This document shows positions 1 to 7,504 of a stretch of DNA of 47,234 nt, in pieces (position 1 is the stretch's first letter; each line of letters opens with the position of its first letter). This DNA is from Rickettsiales bacterium (GTDB lineage Bacteria; Pseudomonadota; Alphaproteobacteria; Rickettsiales; JABSSG01). A model generated the notes under the pieces. The model was not told where the DNA came from. It made no database searches and saw only the letters and a list, made by a program, of their open reading frames with translations. The stretch is from positions 1 to 47,234 of the forward strand of contig JAGVLN010000003.1 of NCBI GenBank assembly GCA_020049805.1. Direction: 5' to 3'. The translations under genes and the position numbers were made by a program.

Positions 1-1382
1 GCACCAGTTGGACCAATAATTGTAGTGTGACCTACATCACGTAAATGAAAATTAAAGAAATAAGGTGTACCAGAAGTAGTATTAAATACTGTAACAGCAT
101 CACCCCATAAATTACCTTTAGCTTTACCAACAGGATAATTATGTAAAGAAGCAAAACTAGCTAAATTTAGCGTATTAACCACGCCTTTCCTAATCATATA
201 ATCTTCGTTACATGGTAATTGTGACCAAAAAGCTGGTTCTAAATTTACTTTTTCTCTTATTGGCTGGATGCCACAGTTACTTAATTCAACTATTGCTTGG
301 CTTAGAGCAAATTCTAACTTTTTAGGATTCTCTTCTAAACATAATATTGTCATTCTATGTTCGCCAAACCCTATTTGTCCACTCATAGCCATATCAAGCG
401 CGTTAGAAATTTCTACAATTTGAGAAACCGCTTTATCTTCTGCTTGGATCATACGATTTTGCTGTAATTGCATTTTGCTAATTGCAACCTGACGATTAGT
501 AAAAACAAAGGACTGGCTTATAATAAATTCAAATGGCATTTTTAAAAAATCATCCAACATACCAGCAGAAGTTGTAGGACAATATTCTTTAATACTAATG
601 ATGCCAGCATATCTTTGGCCCATGGCTCCTCTAACCTCAATAGATTTATAACCAAAATATATGCGATGAGTAGGCAAATATCTGTCTATATGGTTTAAAG
701 GTGGTATGTATGGACTCGAATAACCACAATTCACTATTTTTCCTAAAAATTCTAAGATTTCAGAAGCAGGACCTTTATTGGTCTGTACCACAGAAAGCAA
801 TTTTGGATTGTAATCCGCTAAAGTAGCCATTACACGTCCTGTGGTCTCTTCTAATTCCTCATACATATCCTTCATTTGGGATTCCCAATTACTTCTATCT
901 GTTTTTTGTTGAAATTTCTTTATCAGATATTCAAATATAGCGGCGCCTCCCTTATCAGGCCTTCGAACAATTGTAATGTACAATTCATTAATAAAAGATT
1001 CGTGGCTTAATTGTTTTTTTTGCCACTCCTGATTAACAAATTCAGTAAAGCTTAGGTCATCTTTGTTAGTAAATTCTATAACAGTCGTGTCAGTATCAAC
1101 AATACTTTGCCTTCTACGAATAATATGGAAATATAAAGCAATTCCCCCAGTCGACAAACCTTTTAACAAAGTATTTCTAAGATTTTTCTTTATATCTAAA
1201 TCTTCATCATCTGCAGTCTCAAATGAAAATCCACCGACTTTTATTACTTGTAGTAATTCTTCATTCTTAGTAAGAAGAGTGCGTCTATTCCAATGGCAAA
1301 GATATGGTATGAAATTAGATGCCGAATATTCTTCTTTAGCATATTTATCTCTTGCTGAGCGATTTCTAGATAATTTAATCAC
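1..1382 (-). CDS. virB4: VirB4 type IV secretion ATPase, N-terminal part (cut by window edge)
   Basis: Reading leftward from a GTG at 1380-1382 there is an open frame of 460 codons to the window edge. A stop codon lies two codons upstream of the GTG and no ATG is near, so GTG is the likely start. The product matches the N-terminal CagE/TrbE-VirB half of VirB4 (for example RRRQSIVDTD, VMATLADYNPKLLS and PYFFNFHLRDVGHTTIIGPTGA). The last residues are the beginning of the Walker A loop GPTGAGK, so the ATPase half (about 350 residues in this family) lies outside the window. VirB4 is the inner-membrane ATPase that energises assembly of and export by the VirB machine. It begins 16 bp after virB3, as in Rickettsiales rvhB3-rvhB4 clusters; VirB6 paralogues would be expected further left. 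Confidence 0.93.
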   Translation of the reverse strand, partial: MIKLSRNRSARDKYAKEEYSASNFIPYLCHWNRRTLLTKNEELLQVIKVGGFSFETADDEDLDIKKNLRNTLLKGLSTGGIALYFHIIRRRQSIVDTDTTVIEFTNKDDLSFTEFVNQEWQKKQLSHESFINELYITIVRRPDKGGAAIFEYLIKKFQQKTDRSNWESQMKDMYEELEETTGRVMATLADYNPKLLSVVQTNKGPASEILEFLGKIVNCGYSSPYIPPLNHIDRYLPTHRIYFGYKSIEVRGAMGQRYAGIISIKEYCPTTSAGMLDDFLKMPFEFIISQSFVFTNRQVAISKMQLQQNRMIQAEDKAVSQIVEISNALDMAMSGQIGFGEHRMTILCLEENPKKLEFALSQAIVELSNCGIQPIREKVNLEPAFWSQLPCNEDYMIRKGVVNTLNLASFASLHNYPVGKAKGNLWGDAVTVFNTTSGTPYFFNFHLRDVGHTTIIGPTG

Positions 1383-1398
1383 TGTCTAATTTACCTTA

Positions 1399-1695
1399 TT
1401 AATAAAGATCATAAGAATTGGCACCATGGAATCTAGTGTTTTTACATCTTGTTGCGATTTGTCCACGCTTTATGTATAGCTCCAAGAATAGAGGCTCTTT
1501 AAAACAAATTATATAACCAATCATATGTATCAAAACAGCAATAAAGATTACTTTGAGACTTGGTGCGTTGATATATGCTATGATGTTAATAAACCCATTT
1601 AGCATTGCAAACGTGAAACTTACACCTAAAAACATTGTAGGGCGTGTCAAGCCAACGAATAATGGATCCGTTGAAATTGAACCTGTATCACTCAT
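1399..1695 (-). CDS. virB3: VirB3 inner-membrane component of type IV secretion
   Basis: The 98-residue protein has the VirB3/TrbD layout: a short N-terminus with DPLFVGLTRPTMFLG, two closely spaced hydrophobic segments (about residues 22-42 and 46-68) and a basic, Cys-containing tail ending NSYDLY. VirB3 is a small inner-membrane subunit that works with VirB4. A strong ribosome binding site, GAGGAGG, sits about 6 bases before the ATG, better than most others in this window. The gene is the first of a leftward unit, diverges from dxs across about 120 bp, and is followed closely by virB4. Length is typical for the family. Confidence 0.92.
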   Translation of the reverse strand: MSDTGSISTDPLFVGLTRPTMFLGVSFTFAMLNGFINIIAYINAPSLKVIFIAVLIHMIGYIICFKEPLFLELYIKRGQIATRCKNTRFHGANSYDLY

Positions 1696-1817
1696 ATTTG
1701 CCTCCTCAATTTATTGCATATTACGAAATAAAACAGTTATCCATTTACAAATGCGCTAATATATAGTAATTAATAACTACATACAGCTTTTAACCTTATA
1801 ACTCTTTTGCCTTTCCT

Positions 1818-3752
1818 ATGTTACTAGATAGCATCACAAGCTCGCAGGATATTAAGCATTATAATTCTGATCAACTTTTACAACTTTGTAAAGAGTTGCG
1901 CAGTGAAATTATTAATATTGTATCACAAACAGGCGGTCATTTAGGAGCAAGCTTAGGAGTTATCGAATTAACTGTAGCTCTGCATTACGTGTTTAATACA
2001 CCAACAGACAGGTTAATATGGGATGTAGGACACCAAAGTTATCCTCATAAAATCTTAACTGGTAGACGTGATAAAATGTCTACACTCAGACAGAAAAGCG
2101 GTTTATCTGGTTTTACAAGAAGAGAAGAAAACTTATACGATTGTTTTGGTGCTGGTCATAGTTCTACTTCCATTTCCGCAGGTTTAGGAATGGAAATTGC
2201 TAAGATACTATCAAACAAACAAAACAGGGTAATATCAGTAATCGGAGATGGTGCTATCAGCGCAGGTATGGCTTACGAAGCTATAAACAATGCTGGATCT
2301 CTAGGCAACAGATTAATTGTCATCCTTAATGATAATAACATGTCAATATCACCAGCAGTTGGTGCAATGAGTAGCTACTTATCCCAATTCATTTCTTCTC
2401 GTCCTTATCTTACTATACGTGATACTATTAAAGCTTCTATTTCAAAATTTCCTGGGAAAAAACTAATAACGCGAACTTTACAAAAACTTGAAAAGAATTT
2501 CAAATCAGTAACTAGCAATGGTAATATTTTTGAAGAGTTAGGATTTTATTATATAGGTCCATTAGATGGCCATAATGTGGAAGATCTGGTTAGAGTATTA
2601 CAAAATGTAAGAAACGATGATCATAGTATTAATAAACCTATACTTATCCATGTAATTACTGAGAAAGGTAAAGGTTTTTCTTCTCCAGAAAATTCGTTAG
2701 AAAAATTCCATGCTGTTGGTAAATTTTGTCCTCAGACAAAGATACAAAAGAAAAATGTTTCAGCTAAACCAACCTATACCAATGTATTTTCTAAAATTCT
2801 AACAGATATAGCAATAAGAGATGATAAGATTATTGCAATTACTGCAGCAATGGCCTCAGGTACGGGTTTAGATAAATTTCAACAACAACACCCAAACCGT
2901 TTCTTCGATGTTGGAATAGCTGAGCAGCATGCTGTAACTTTTGCTGCAGGATTGGCTTGCGAGGGTTATAAGCCATTTGTAGCAATTTATTCTACCTTTT
3001 TACAGCGCGCTTATGATCAAATAGTTCACGACGTAGCTATTCAAAAATTACCAGTAAAATTTGCTATAGATAGAGCAGGTTTAGTAGGAGCAGATGGAGC
3101 AACTCATGCTGGTTCATTTGATATAACTTATTTAGGAACTTTACCAAATTTCATTATTATGGCAGCAAGCGATGAGCAAGAGTTAGCAAATATGATCCTA
3201 ACAGCTTCTGAGATTAATAACTGCCCTGTGGCCTTTCGTTATCCAAGGGGAGAGATAATAGGCAATACTCTTAATATCAAACCAGAAATAATAGCTATTG
3301 GCAAAGGAAGAATTATTCAAGAAGGTAATGACGTTGCTATACTTTCTTTAGGTACTAGGTTACAAGAAGCACAAAAAGCTGCAGATTTATTAGTTAAAGA
3401 ATATGGCATAACTTGTACTATCGCTGATGCAAGGTTTGCCAAACCTATTGATCAAGAATTAATCAAAAATCTTGCACAAAATCATGCTTTGCTAGTTACA
3501 ATTGAAGAAGGCAGCATCGGAGGATTTGCTAGTTACGTAAATAATTATTTATTACAAAATGATAAGTTTGGTAACAACAACTTATTAATTCGTAATTTAT
3601 TTTTACCTGATGAATTTATTGAACAAGCAACTCAATATGAACAATATGAAGAAGCTGGTTTAAACGCTGAACATATCTTTTCAACAGTAGTTAACATTTT
3701 ACATCCTACAATTAAACAAATAACTAGAAAACTTTACGAAAAAGCTGGATAA
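1818..3752 (+). CDS. dxs: 1-deoxy-D-xylulose-5-phosphate synthase
   Basis: This thiamine-diphosphate enzyme condenses pyruvate and glyceraldehyde 3-phosphate, the first step of the MEP isoprenoid pathway, and also supplies thiamine and pyridoxal precursors in some bacteria. The 644-residue length is normal. Visible features are SQTGGHLGASLGV (about 36-48), DVGHQSYPHK (69-78), the ThDP/Mg motif GDGAISAG with downstream NDNNMSIS (143-178), KGKGFSSPE (283-291), and the catalytic Glu in DVGIAEQHAV (Glu369), followed by the C-terminal transketolase domain. There is no obvious Shine-Dalgarno before the ATG. It stands alone, divergent from virB3 and 34 bp before tRNA-Thr. Rickettsia itself lacks this pathway while Anaplasmataceae and Midichloriaceae keep it, so the gene is informative about the host. 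Confidence 0.97.
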   Translation: MLLDSITSSQDIKHYNSDQLLQLCKELRSEIINIVSQTGGHLGASLGVIELTVALHYVFNTPTDRLIWDVGHQSYPHKILTGRRDKMSTLRQKSGLSGFTRREENLYDCFGAGHSSTSISAGLGMEIAKILSNKQNRVISVIGDGAISAGMAYEAINNAGSLGNRLIVILNDNNMSISPAVGAMSSYLSQFISSRPYLTIRDTIKASISKFPGKKLITRTLQKLEKNFKSVTSNGNIFEELGFYYIGPLDGHNVEDLVRVLQNVRNDDHSINKPILIHVITEKGKGFSSPENSLEKFHAVGKFCPQTKIQKKNVSAKPTYTNVFSKILTDIAIRDDKIIAITAAMASGTGLDKFQQQHPNRFFDVGIAEQHAVTFAAGLACEGYKPFVAIYSTFLQRAYDQIVHDVAIQKLPVKFAIDRAGLVGADGATHAGSFDITYLGTLPNFIIMAASDEQELANMILTASEINNCPVAFRYPRGEIIGNTLNIKPEIIAIGKGRIIQEGNDVAILSLGTRLQEAQKAADLLVKEYGITCTIADARFAKPIDQELIKNLAQNHALLVTIEEGSIGGFASYVNNYLLQNDKFGNNNLLIRNLFLPDEFIEQATQYEQYEEAGLNAEHIFSTVVNILHPTIKQITRKLYEKAG

Positions 3753-3786
3753 TCTACTCTTTATTTAATAAACATTCTATATTAAT

Positions 3787-3862
3787 GCCGATGTAGCTCA
3801 GCTGGTAGAGCAACTGTTTCGTAAATAGTAGGTCGGGGGTTCGAATCCCTTCATCGGCACCA
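3787..3862 (+). tRNA. tRNA-Thr (anticodon CGT)
   Basis: A full cloverleaf can be drawn. The acceptor arm GCCGATG pairs with CATCGGC, the D arm is GCTC...GAGC, and the anticodon stem ACTGT/ATAGT (one G-T pair) closes loop TTCGTAA with anticodon CGT. The T arm has loop TTCGAAT. Discriminator A is at 3859 and the CCA is encoded (3860-3862). Confidence 0.95.
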
Positions 3863-3890
3863 GGTCTTATATAAAAATTAATAGAAAATT

Positions 3891-4409
3891 ATGCCAAGTA
3901 ATGATAGTTTTGCCGAATTAGATACCCAAGGTAATGTATTTATCGGACCATTACCATTTGACCCGATAGAGCTATACGGAATAGCATTTAGTAGCGAAAA
4001 TGTAAGAGTGATAGATGGCGATACTATCCAGCTAGATGAAACAAAAATAAGATTATTAGGTATTGACGCTCCTGAAAAGAAACAACATTGCGTGACAACA
4101 GTAGATAATGGCTTGCCTAAACAAATTTGTGCAGGTGATCTAGCTAAAAGGAAATTAGAAGAACTAATTGGTAAACACAGAGTAGATTGCACTGATGGTG
4201 GAAGAGATTTATACAAAAGACAACTATCCTACTGCGATGCCGATGGTATTCATCTAAATCAAGAAATGGTAAAACAAGGTTATGCTTATTCTTATCTGAG
4301 TCTAGTGTTTGCTGGTGATGAAGCTGATGCTAAATTACATAAAAGAGGTTTATGGAAAAATGAACGATTTGATCCTCCCTGGGAATGGAGAAAATCATCC
4401 AAAAAATAA
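3891..4409 (+). CDS. Staphylococcal-nuclease-like (thermonuclease family) protein
   Basis: The 172-residue protein carries an SNase/thermonuclease fold from about residue 36 on. All residues matching the Staphylococcus aureus nuclease active site are visible: Asp44 in VIDGDTIQL, Arg54, Asp59 and Glu62 in IRLLGIDAPE, and Tyr108/Arg110 in LYKRQLSYCDADG. It is therefore probably an active Ca2+-dependent endonuclease of DNA and RNA. The first 35 residues show no hydrophobic signal peptide, which is unusual for a family that is often secreted or membrane-anchored. It lies 28 bp after tRNA-Thr and ends 4 bp from the convergent msrA. The physiological substrate is unknown. Confidence 0.88.
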   Translation: MPSNDSFAELDTQGNVFIGPLPFDPIELYGIAFSSENVRVIDGDTIQLDETKIRLLGIDAPEKKQHCVTTVDNGLPKQICAGDLAKRKLEELIGKHRVDCTDGGRDLYKRQLSYCDADGIHLNQEMVKQGYAYSYLSLVFAGDEADAKLHKRGLWKNERFDPPWEWRKSSKK

Positions 4410-4413
4410 ATAT

Positions 4414-4935
4414 TTATTCTTTCCACAACTCTTTTAATCTCTGCACTCTACCACTAGCTTTTTTATAGAACTCATATCTAACATGATTATTTTTATAATA
4501 TTGTTGATGATAGTCTTCGGCTGGATAAAACAAGTTTGCTGGCATAATTTTAGTTTCTATATCACTTCCCAAACACTGCGCAATATGCTTCTTGGATTGC
4601 TCAGCTTGAAGACGTTGTTGCTCATTCAAATAAAAAATTGCAGTAAAATATTGATTACCTCGATCTGCGAATTGACCTCCTTTATCAAGTGGATCGATAT
4701 TACACCAAAATATATTAAGTAACTTTTTATAAGAAACAATATTAGCATCATATGTAATCTCTAAAGCTTCATAATGACCTGTATTTCCTGAAGAAACTTG
4801 TTCATAAGTTGGGTTTTCAATACTACCACCAATATACCCAGAAACCGTTTTTAGCACTCCTTCGATTGAAGAAAAAGCAGCTTCCATACACCAAAAACAT
4901 CCACCAGCAAAAATTGCAATTTCTTTATTTATCAT
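4414..4935 (-). CDS. msrA: Peptide methionine-(S)-sulfoxide reductase
   Basis: MsrA reduces the S epimer of methionine sulfoxide in oxidised proteins. The signature FAGGCFWCMEAAF near the N-terminus contains the catalytic Cys. Further family motifs are GYIGGS, EVSSGNTGHYEA, and HQQYYKNN near the C-terminus. Start choice: ATG at 4933-4935, with a GTG one codon upstream at 4936-4938 as an alternative that adds a single residue. The start overlaps the 3' end of msrB (stop at 4925-4927), so translation of the two is probably coupled. Oxidative damage repair fits a bacterium exposed to host oxidants. Confidence 0.96.
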   Translation of the reverse strand: MINKEIAIFAGGCFWCMEAAFSSIEGVLKTVSGYIGGSIENPTYEQVSSGNTGHYEALEITYDANIVSYKKLLNIFWCNIDPLDKGGQFADRGNQYFTAIFYLNEQQRLQAEQSKKHIAQCLGSDIETKIMPANLFYPAEDYHQQYYKNNHVRYEFYKKASGRVQRLKELWKE

Positions 4936-5302
4936 CACTTAGAAATTCTAGAGCTAATGAATTTATACAATAGCGTTTATTTGTAGGCTTAGGACCATCA
5001 TCAAATACATGACCTAAATGAGCTCCACATTTTTTACATGCCACCTCCATACGCTGCATATCATGAGAGTTATCTTGATTTATGTGAACAGCATCAGAAG
5101 AGGCAATATCAAAAAAACTAGGCCAACCAGTTCCAGAATCATATTTATCATTAGAAGAAAATAGCTTATTACCGCAAGATACACAATTATAGTTACCTAC
5201 CTCAAAATGCTTATTATATTTTCCAGAAAATGGAGGTTCTGTCTTCTGTCTCCAGCATATATTATATATATCTTCAGGTAAGTATTTTTGCTTTTTATCC
5301 AT
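4925..5302 (-). CDS. msrB: Peptide methionine-(R)-sulfoxide reductase
   Basis: MsrB reduces the R epimer of methionine sulfoxide. In its 125 residues the zinc-binding pairs CVSC (Cys40, Cys43) and CKKC (Cys89, Cys92) are present, together with SGTGWPSF (56-63) and the catalytic Cys112 in RYCINS. It is the promoter-proximal gene of an msrB-msrA pair with overlapping ends. Its 5' end at 5302 abuts, on the opposite strand, the decayed transporter fragment at 5288-5596, suggesting a rearrangement boundary just at the start of msrB. Confidence 0.96.
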   Translation of the reverse strand: MDKKQKYLPEDIYNICWRQKTEPPFSGKYNKHFEVGNYNCVSCGNKLFSSNDKYDSGTGWPSFFDIASSDAVHINQDNSHDMQRMEVACKKCGAHLGHVFDDGPKPTNKRYCINSLALEFLSDDK

Positions 5303-5596
5303 TATCTTTCTGTCTCAATTTTTGCTAGTATTTTCGCTAAAGTGACAGTTATGTACTCAAAATTTCTTAATATTTATGAACTTTGGAATCCATCCCCTGG
5401 TTTATGGTTGGCTATATTATCTAGCCTATCCGCAAGTTTAACTCATTATGGCATTAATTCAACATCAATTTATTTTAGTTCTGGTTACTTTACTACCTGG
5501 GAATGGTTCAAAACAGGTTTTGTAGTTGCTACTTTTAATTTAATTTAATGGCTTATTTTTGGAATGATATGGTGAAAAATATTAGAGTGGTGGTAA
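5288..5596 (+). pseudogene. Decayed C-terminal fragment of a DASS/SLC13-type anion:Na+ symporter
   Basis: The frame reads FASIFAKVTVMYSKFL, then LSSLSASLTHYG, IYFSSGYF and WEWFKTGFVVATFNLI. This is the closing segment of dicarboxylate (DASS/CitT-type) carriers, whose usual form is SLTHYGTGPAPIYFGSGY...WWKLGF. A TAA at 5546-5548 interrupts it. The same frame then continues WLIFGMIW, a TGA at 5573-5575 where the family has Trp, then KILEWW and a natural TAA at 5594-5596. Two in-frame stops plus loss of everything upstream (about 400 residues, replaced by msrB on the other strand) make it a pseudogene. An 86-residue readable frame from a TTG at 5288 remains but has no credible start. Family identification is by motif recall, with moderate to good certainty. 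Confidence 0.8.
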
Positions 5597-5597
5597 T

Positions 5598-5996
5598 TTA
5601 TTTATCTAAAGCCTTATGTATAGCTTCCAAAACTTGAGCTTTATCAAATGGTTTGGAAAGATAACCCACGACCCCCTTGGCCATAGCTTTTTTGACATAT
5701 TGAGGATTAGTAACCCCAGTTTGCAATATAATAGGTATATGACGGCATGAAGGATCTTCATGTAAAGCATCTAAAAACTGAAACCCATCCATTTCTGGCA
5801 TCATTAAATCTAACAATATTAGATCGATCTCATTATGATTTTTTATATATTCTAGTGCACGTGCACTATTTTCTTCAGTAATTAAGTTTATATTGCTGTT
5901 ATAAAGCATCATCATAACACTTATTAAACAGGTTTGCTCATCATCGATCACCATTAAATTAATTTTCTTTTTTTCAGAAATTTTATTTTTATTCAT
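5598..5996 (-). CDS. Single-domain response regulator (CheY-like receiver)
   Basis: The 132-residue protein is a receiver domain with no output domain. The acidic pocket is Asp18/Asp19 (MVIDDEQ), the phospho-acceptor is Asp63 (LILLDLMMPEMDG), the switch Thr is at 93 and the conserved Lys at 115 (LSKPF). It lies 16 bp downstream of the histidine kinase gene, so the two form a cognate pair. With no DNA-binding domain, it either acts by protein contact or passes phosphate on in a relay, for which ChpT (29273-29911) is a possible but unproven partner. Confidence 0.9.
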   Translation of the reverse strand: MNKNKISEKKKINLMVIDDEQTCLISVMMMLYNSNINLITEENSARALEYIKNHNEIDLILLDLMMPEMDGFQFLDALHEDPSCRHIPIILQTGVTNPQYVKKAMAKGVVGYLSKPFDKAQVLEAIHKALDK

Positions 5997-6012
5997 AATA
6001 TTTTTATCGTAC

Positions 6013-7386
6013 CTATTTTATAGGAAGAACAAATTTAAATACTGATCCTCTATTCTTCTTTGATTCAGCCCAGATTTTTCCACCATGAGCAAGAATAATT
6101 TCTTTACTAATACTTAAACCTAAACCACTACCTCCTGCCCCATTATTAGTCCTACTACTTTGACTAAAAGGTTCAAAAATTAAATCTAATTCATCTTTAG
6201 GTATACCGATGCCATAATCAGTTATACTCCATTCTATATCTTTTTGTTTTAACTTAATTTTAATTATTATGCTAGTGCCTTCAGCAAATTTTATAGCATT
6301 AGCTAATAAATTTCTAATCACTTGACTTATCTTATCTTGATCACACCAACAACTATAGCGTATGTCATCTTTTGGTTCAAATATTACATTAAGAGAATTT
6401 TGCGACTCATATAATGGCCTCATTTCATCTAAAATGATTTTAGTGATATCAGATAAGGATACTTTTTTCTTAGTTAATTGCACCTTACCTGCGTTTAATC
6501 TTGAAAGATTTAATAAGTCGTTTACCAAAACAAATAGCCTAGTTGCATTCGTTGCAATTTGTGCAGATAATTGATATTTTTTTTCATCAGATAATTCTTT
6601 CCAATTTTCAATTAAACCTGAGGAAATCGCGGTGACCCCTTGAATAGGTGTCCTTACCTCATGGCTAATATTATTTAAAAAATCAGTTTTAGCCGTAAGA
6701 GCCTTTTCTAAATGATGAGTACGATCAGCAACTTTTTGTTCAAGCTCACTGTTAATCATTTGTGTTATGTGAACTATCTGTTGCTGGATCAAATCTTTAT
6801 TCCTGGAAAACAACACATTAATAATAATAGAAAACGCATAAGTATACATTATAAGAAATAAAGCATCATTATTAATATTAATTCTTATATGCCCACTAAT
6901 TAGGTAAAAAAGCCCATAAGCAGATATAATACCGACTGAAAGGATAATTATAAAACTTAGCCAATCAACTAATACAGATAATAGAAATAGTGAAAGCACT
7001 AAATTGAACAACCACACGGTAGAACCATTAGCATCCAATACCATAAAAGTTGTTAAAAAAGATAAACTATAAAATAATGTAATATGCCAATATAAGGGTA
7101 AGTATTTATAACTTTTTTCTGGCCAATAATCTTTTATTATTAAACCAAAATATAATATGCCAGCAATAATTCTTAATATAAGGATTAAATTATAGTATTT
7201 AAAATCATTATAAGACCACATATAGTAAGGAACTATATAAATTAAAACAGCAAACACCCCAAAAAGTACATACTGAGCCCCGTAATAATTTACTCTGCTT
7301 GTAGAAAAATTATTTAAATTTTCTACAGTCGGAAGATATTTGTTTATTTTAGCAAAATTGCCTCTAGAAAAGAACAAGCGGTCCAT
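6013..7386 (-). CDS. Membrane sensor histidine kinase
   Basis: The 457-residue protein has an N-terminal membrane region of about six helices (roughly residues 36-195) with no large periplasmic domain. A short coiled-coil linker (about 205-235) follows, then a HisKA dimerisation domain with the H-box SHEVRTPIQG (His242). The ATP-binding domain shows the N-box NLLANAIKF (Asn363), G1 DYGIGIP (390-396), F-box FEPFSQS and G2 GGSGLGLS (418-425). All catalytic motifs look intact. The integral-membrane input domain suggests sensing within or near the membrane; the signal cannot be read from the sequence. It is followed after 16 bp by its receiver partner. Confidence 0.92.
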   Translation of the reverse strand: MDRLFFSRGNFAKINKYLPTVENLNNFSTSRVNYYGAQYVLFGVFAVLIYIVPYYMWSYNDFKYYNLILILRIIAGILYFGLIIKDYWPEKSYKYLPLYWHITLFYSLSFLTTFMVLDANGSTVWLFNLVLSLFLLSVLVDWLSFIIILSVGIISAYGLFYLISGHIRININNDALFLIMYTYAFSIIINVLFSRNKDLIQQQIVHITQMINSELEQKVADRTHHLEKALTAKTDFLNNISHEVRTPIQGVTAISSGLIENWKELSDEKKYQLSAQIATNATRLFVLVNDLLNLSRLNAGKVQLTKKKVSLSDITKIILDEMRPLYESQNSLNVIFEPKDDIRYSCWCDQDKISQVIRNLLANAIKFAEGTSIIIKIKLKQKDIEWSITDYGIGIPKDELDLIFEPFSQSSRTNNGAGGSGLGLSISKEIILAHGGKIWAESKKNRGSVFKFVLPIK

Positions 7387-7504
7387 ACTAACGCATTACT
7401 AATTATTTTCTAATTACTTATAGCTCACAACTATAATGACATCAAGAATAAACAATAGTTTAGCTTTGAATTAGATAACAATATTAAGAATAATTTGGAA
7501 TAAC

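Noticed and set aside
1063-1389. Rightward 108-codon frame over the start of virB4
   Set aside because: It is antisense to a well-supported VirB4 frame and its translation resembles no protein.
1744-1772. TTTACA-N17-TAATTA as a dxs promoter
   Set aside because: The -10 match is poor (two of six) and several other AT-rich spacings score about as well.
5546-5575. Recoding of TGA as Trp to explain the interrupted transporter C-terminus
   Set aside because: A TAA also interrupts the same frame, the N-terminal part is missing, and other genes here end cleanly with TGA (for example pepA at 39918-39920 and the inositol-phosphatase-like gene at 29270-29272).
7418-7436. TTATAG/CTATAA inverted repeat between virB6 and the histidine kinase gene
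   Set aside because: Six AT-rich pairs with a 7-base loop and no T-run; expected by chance in this base composition.
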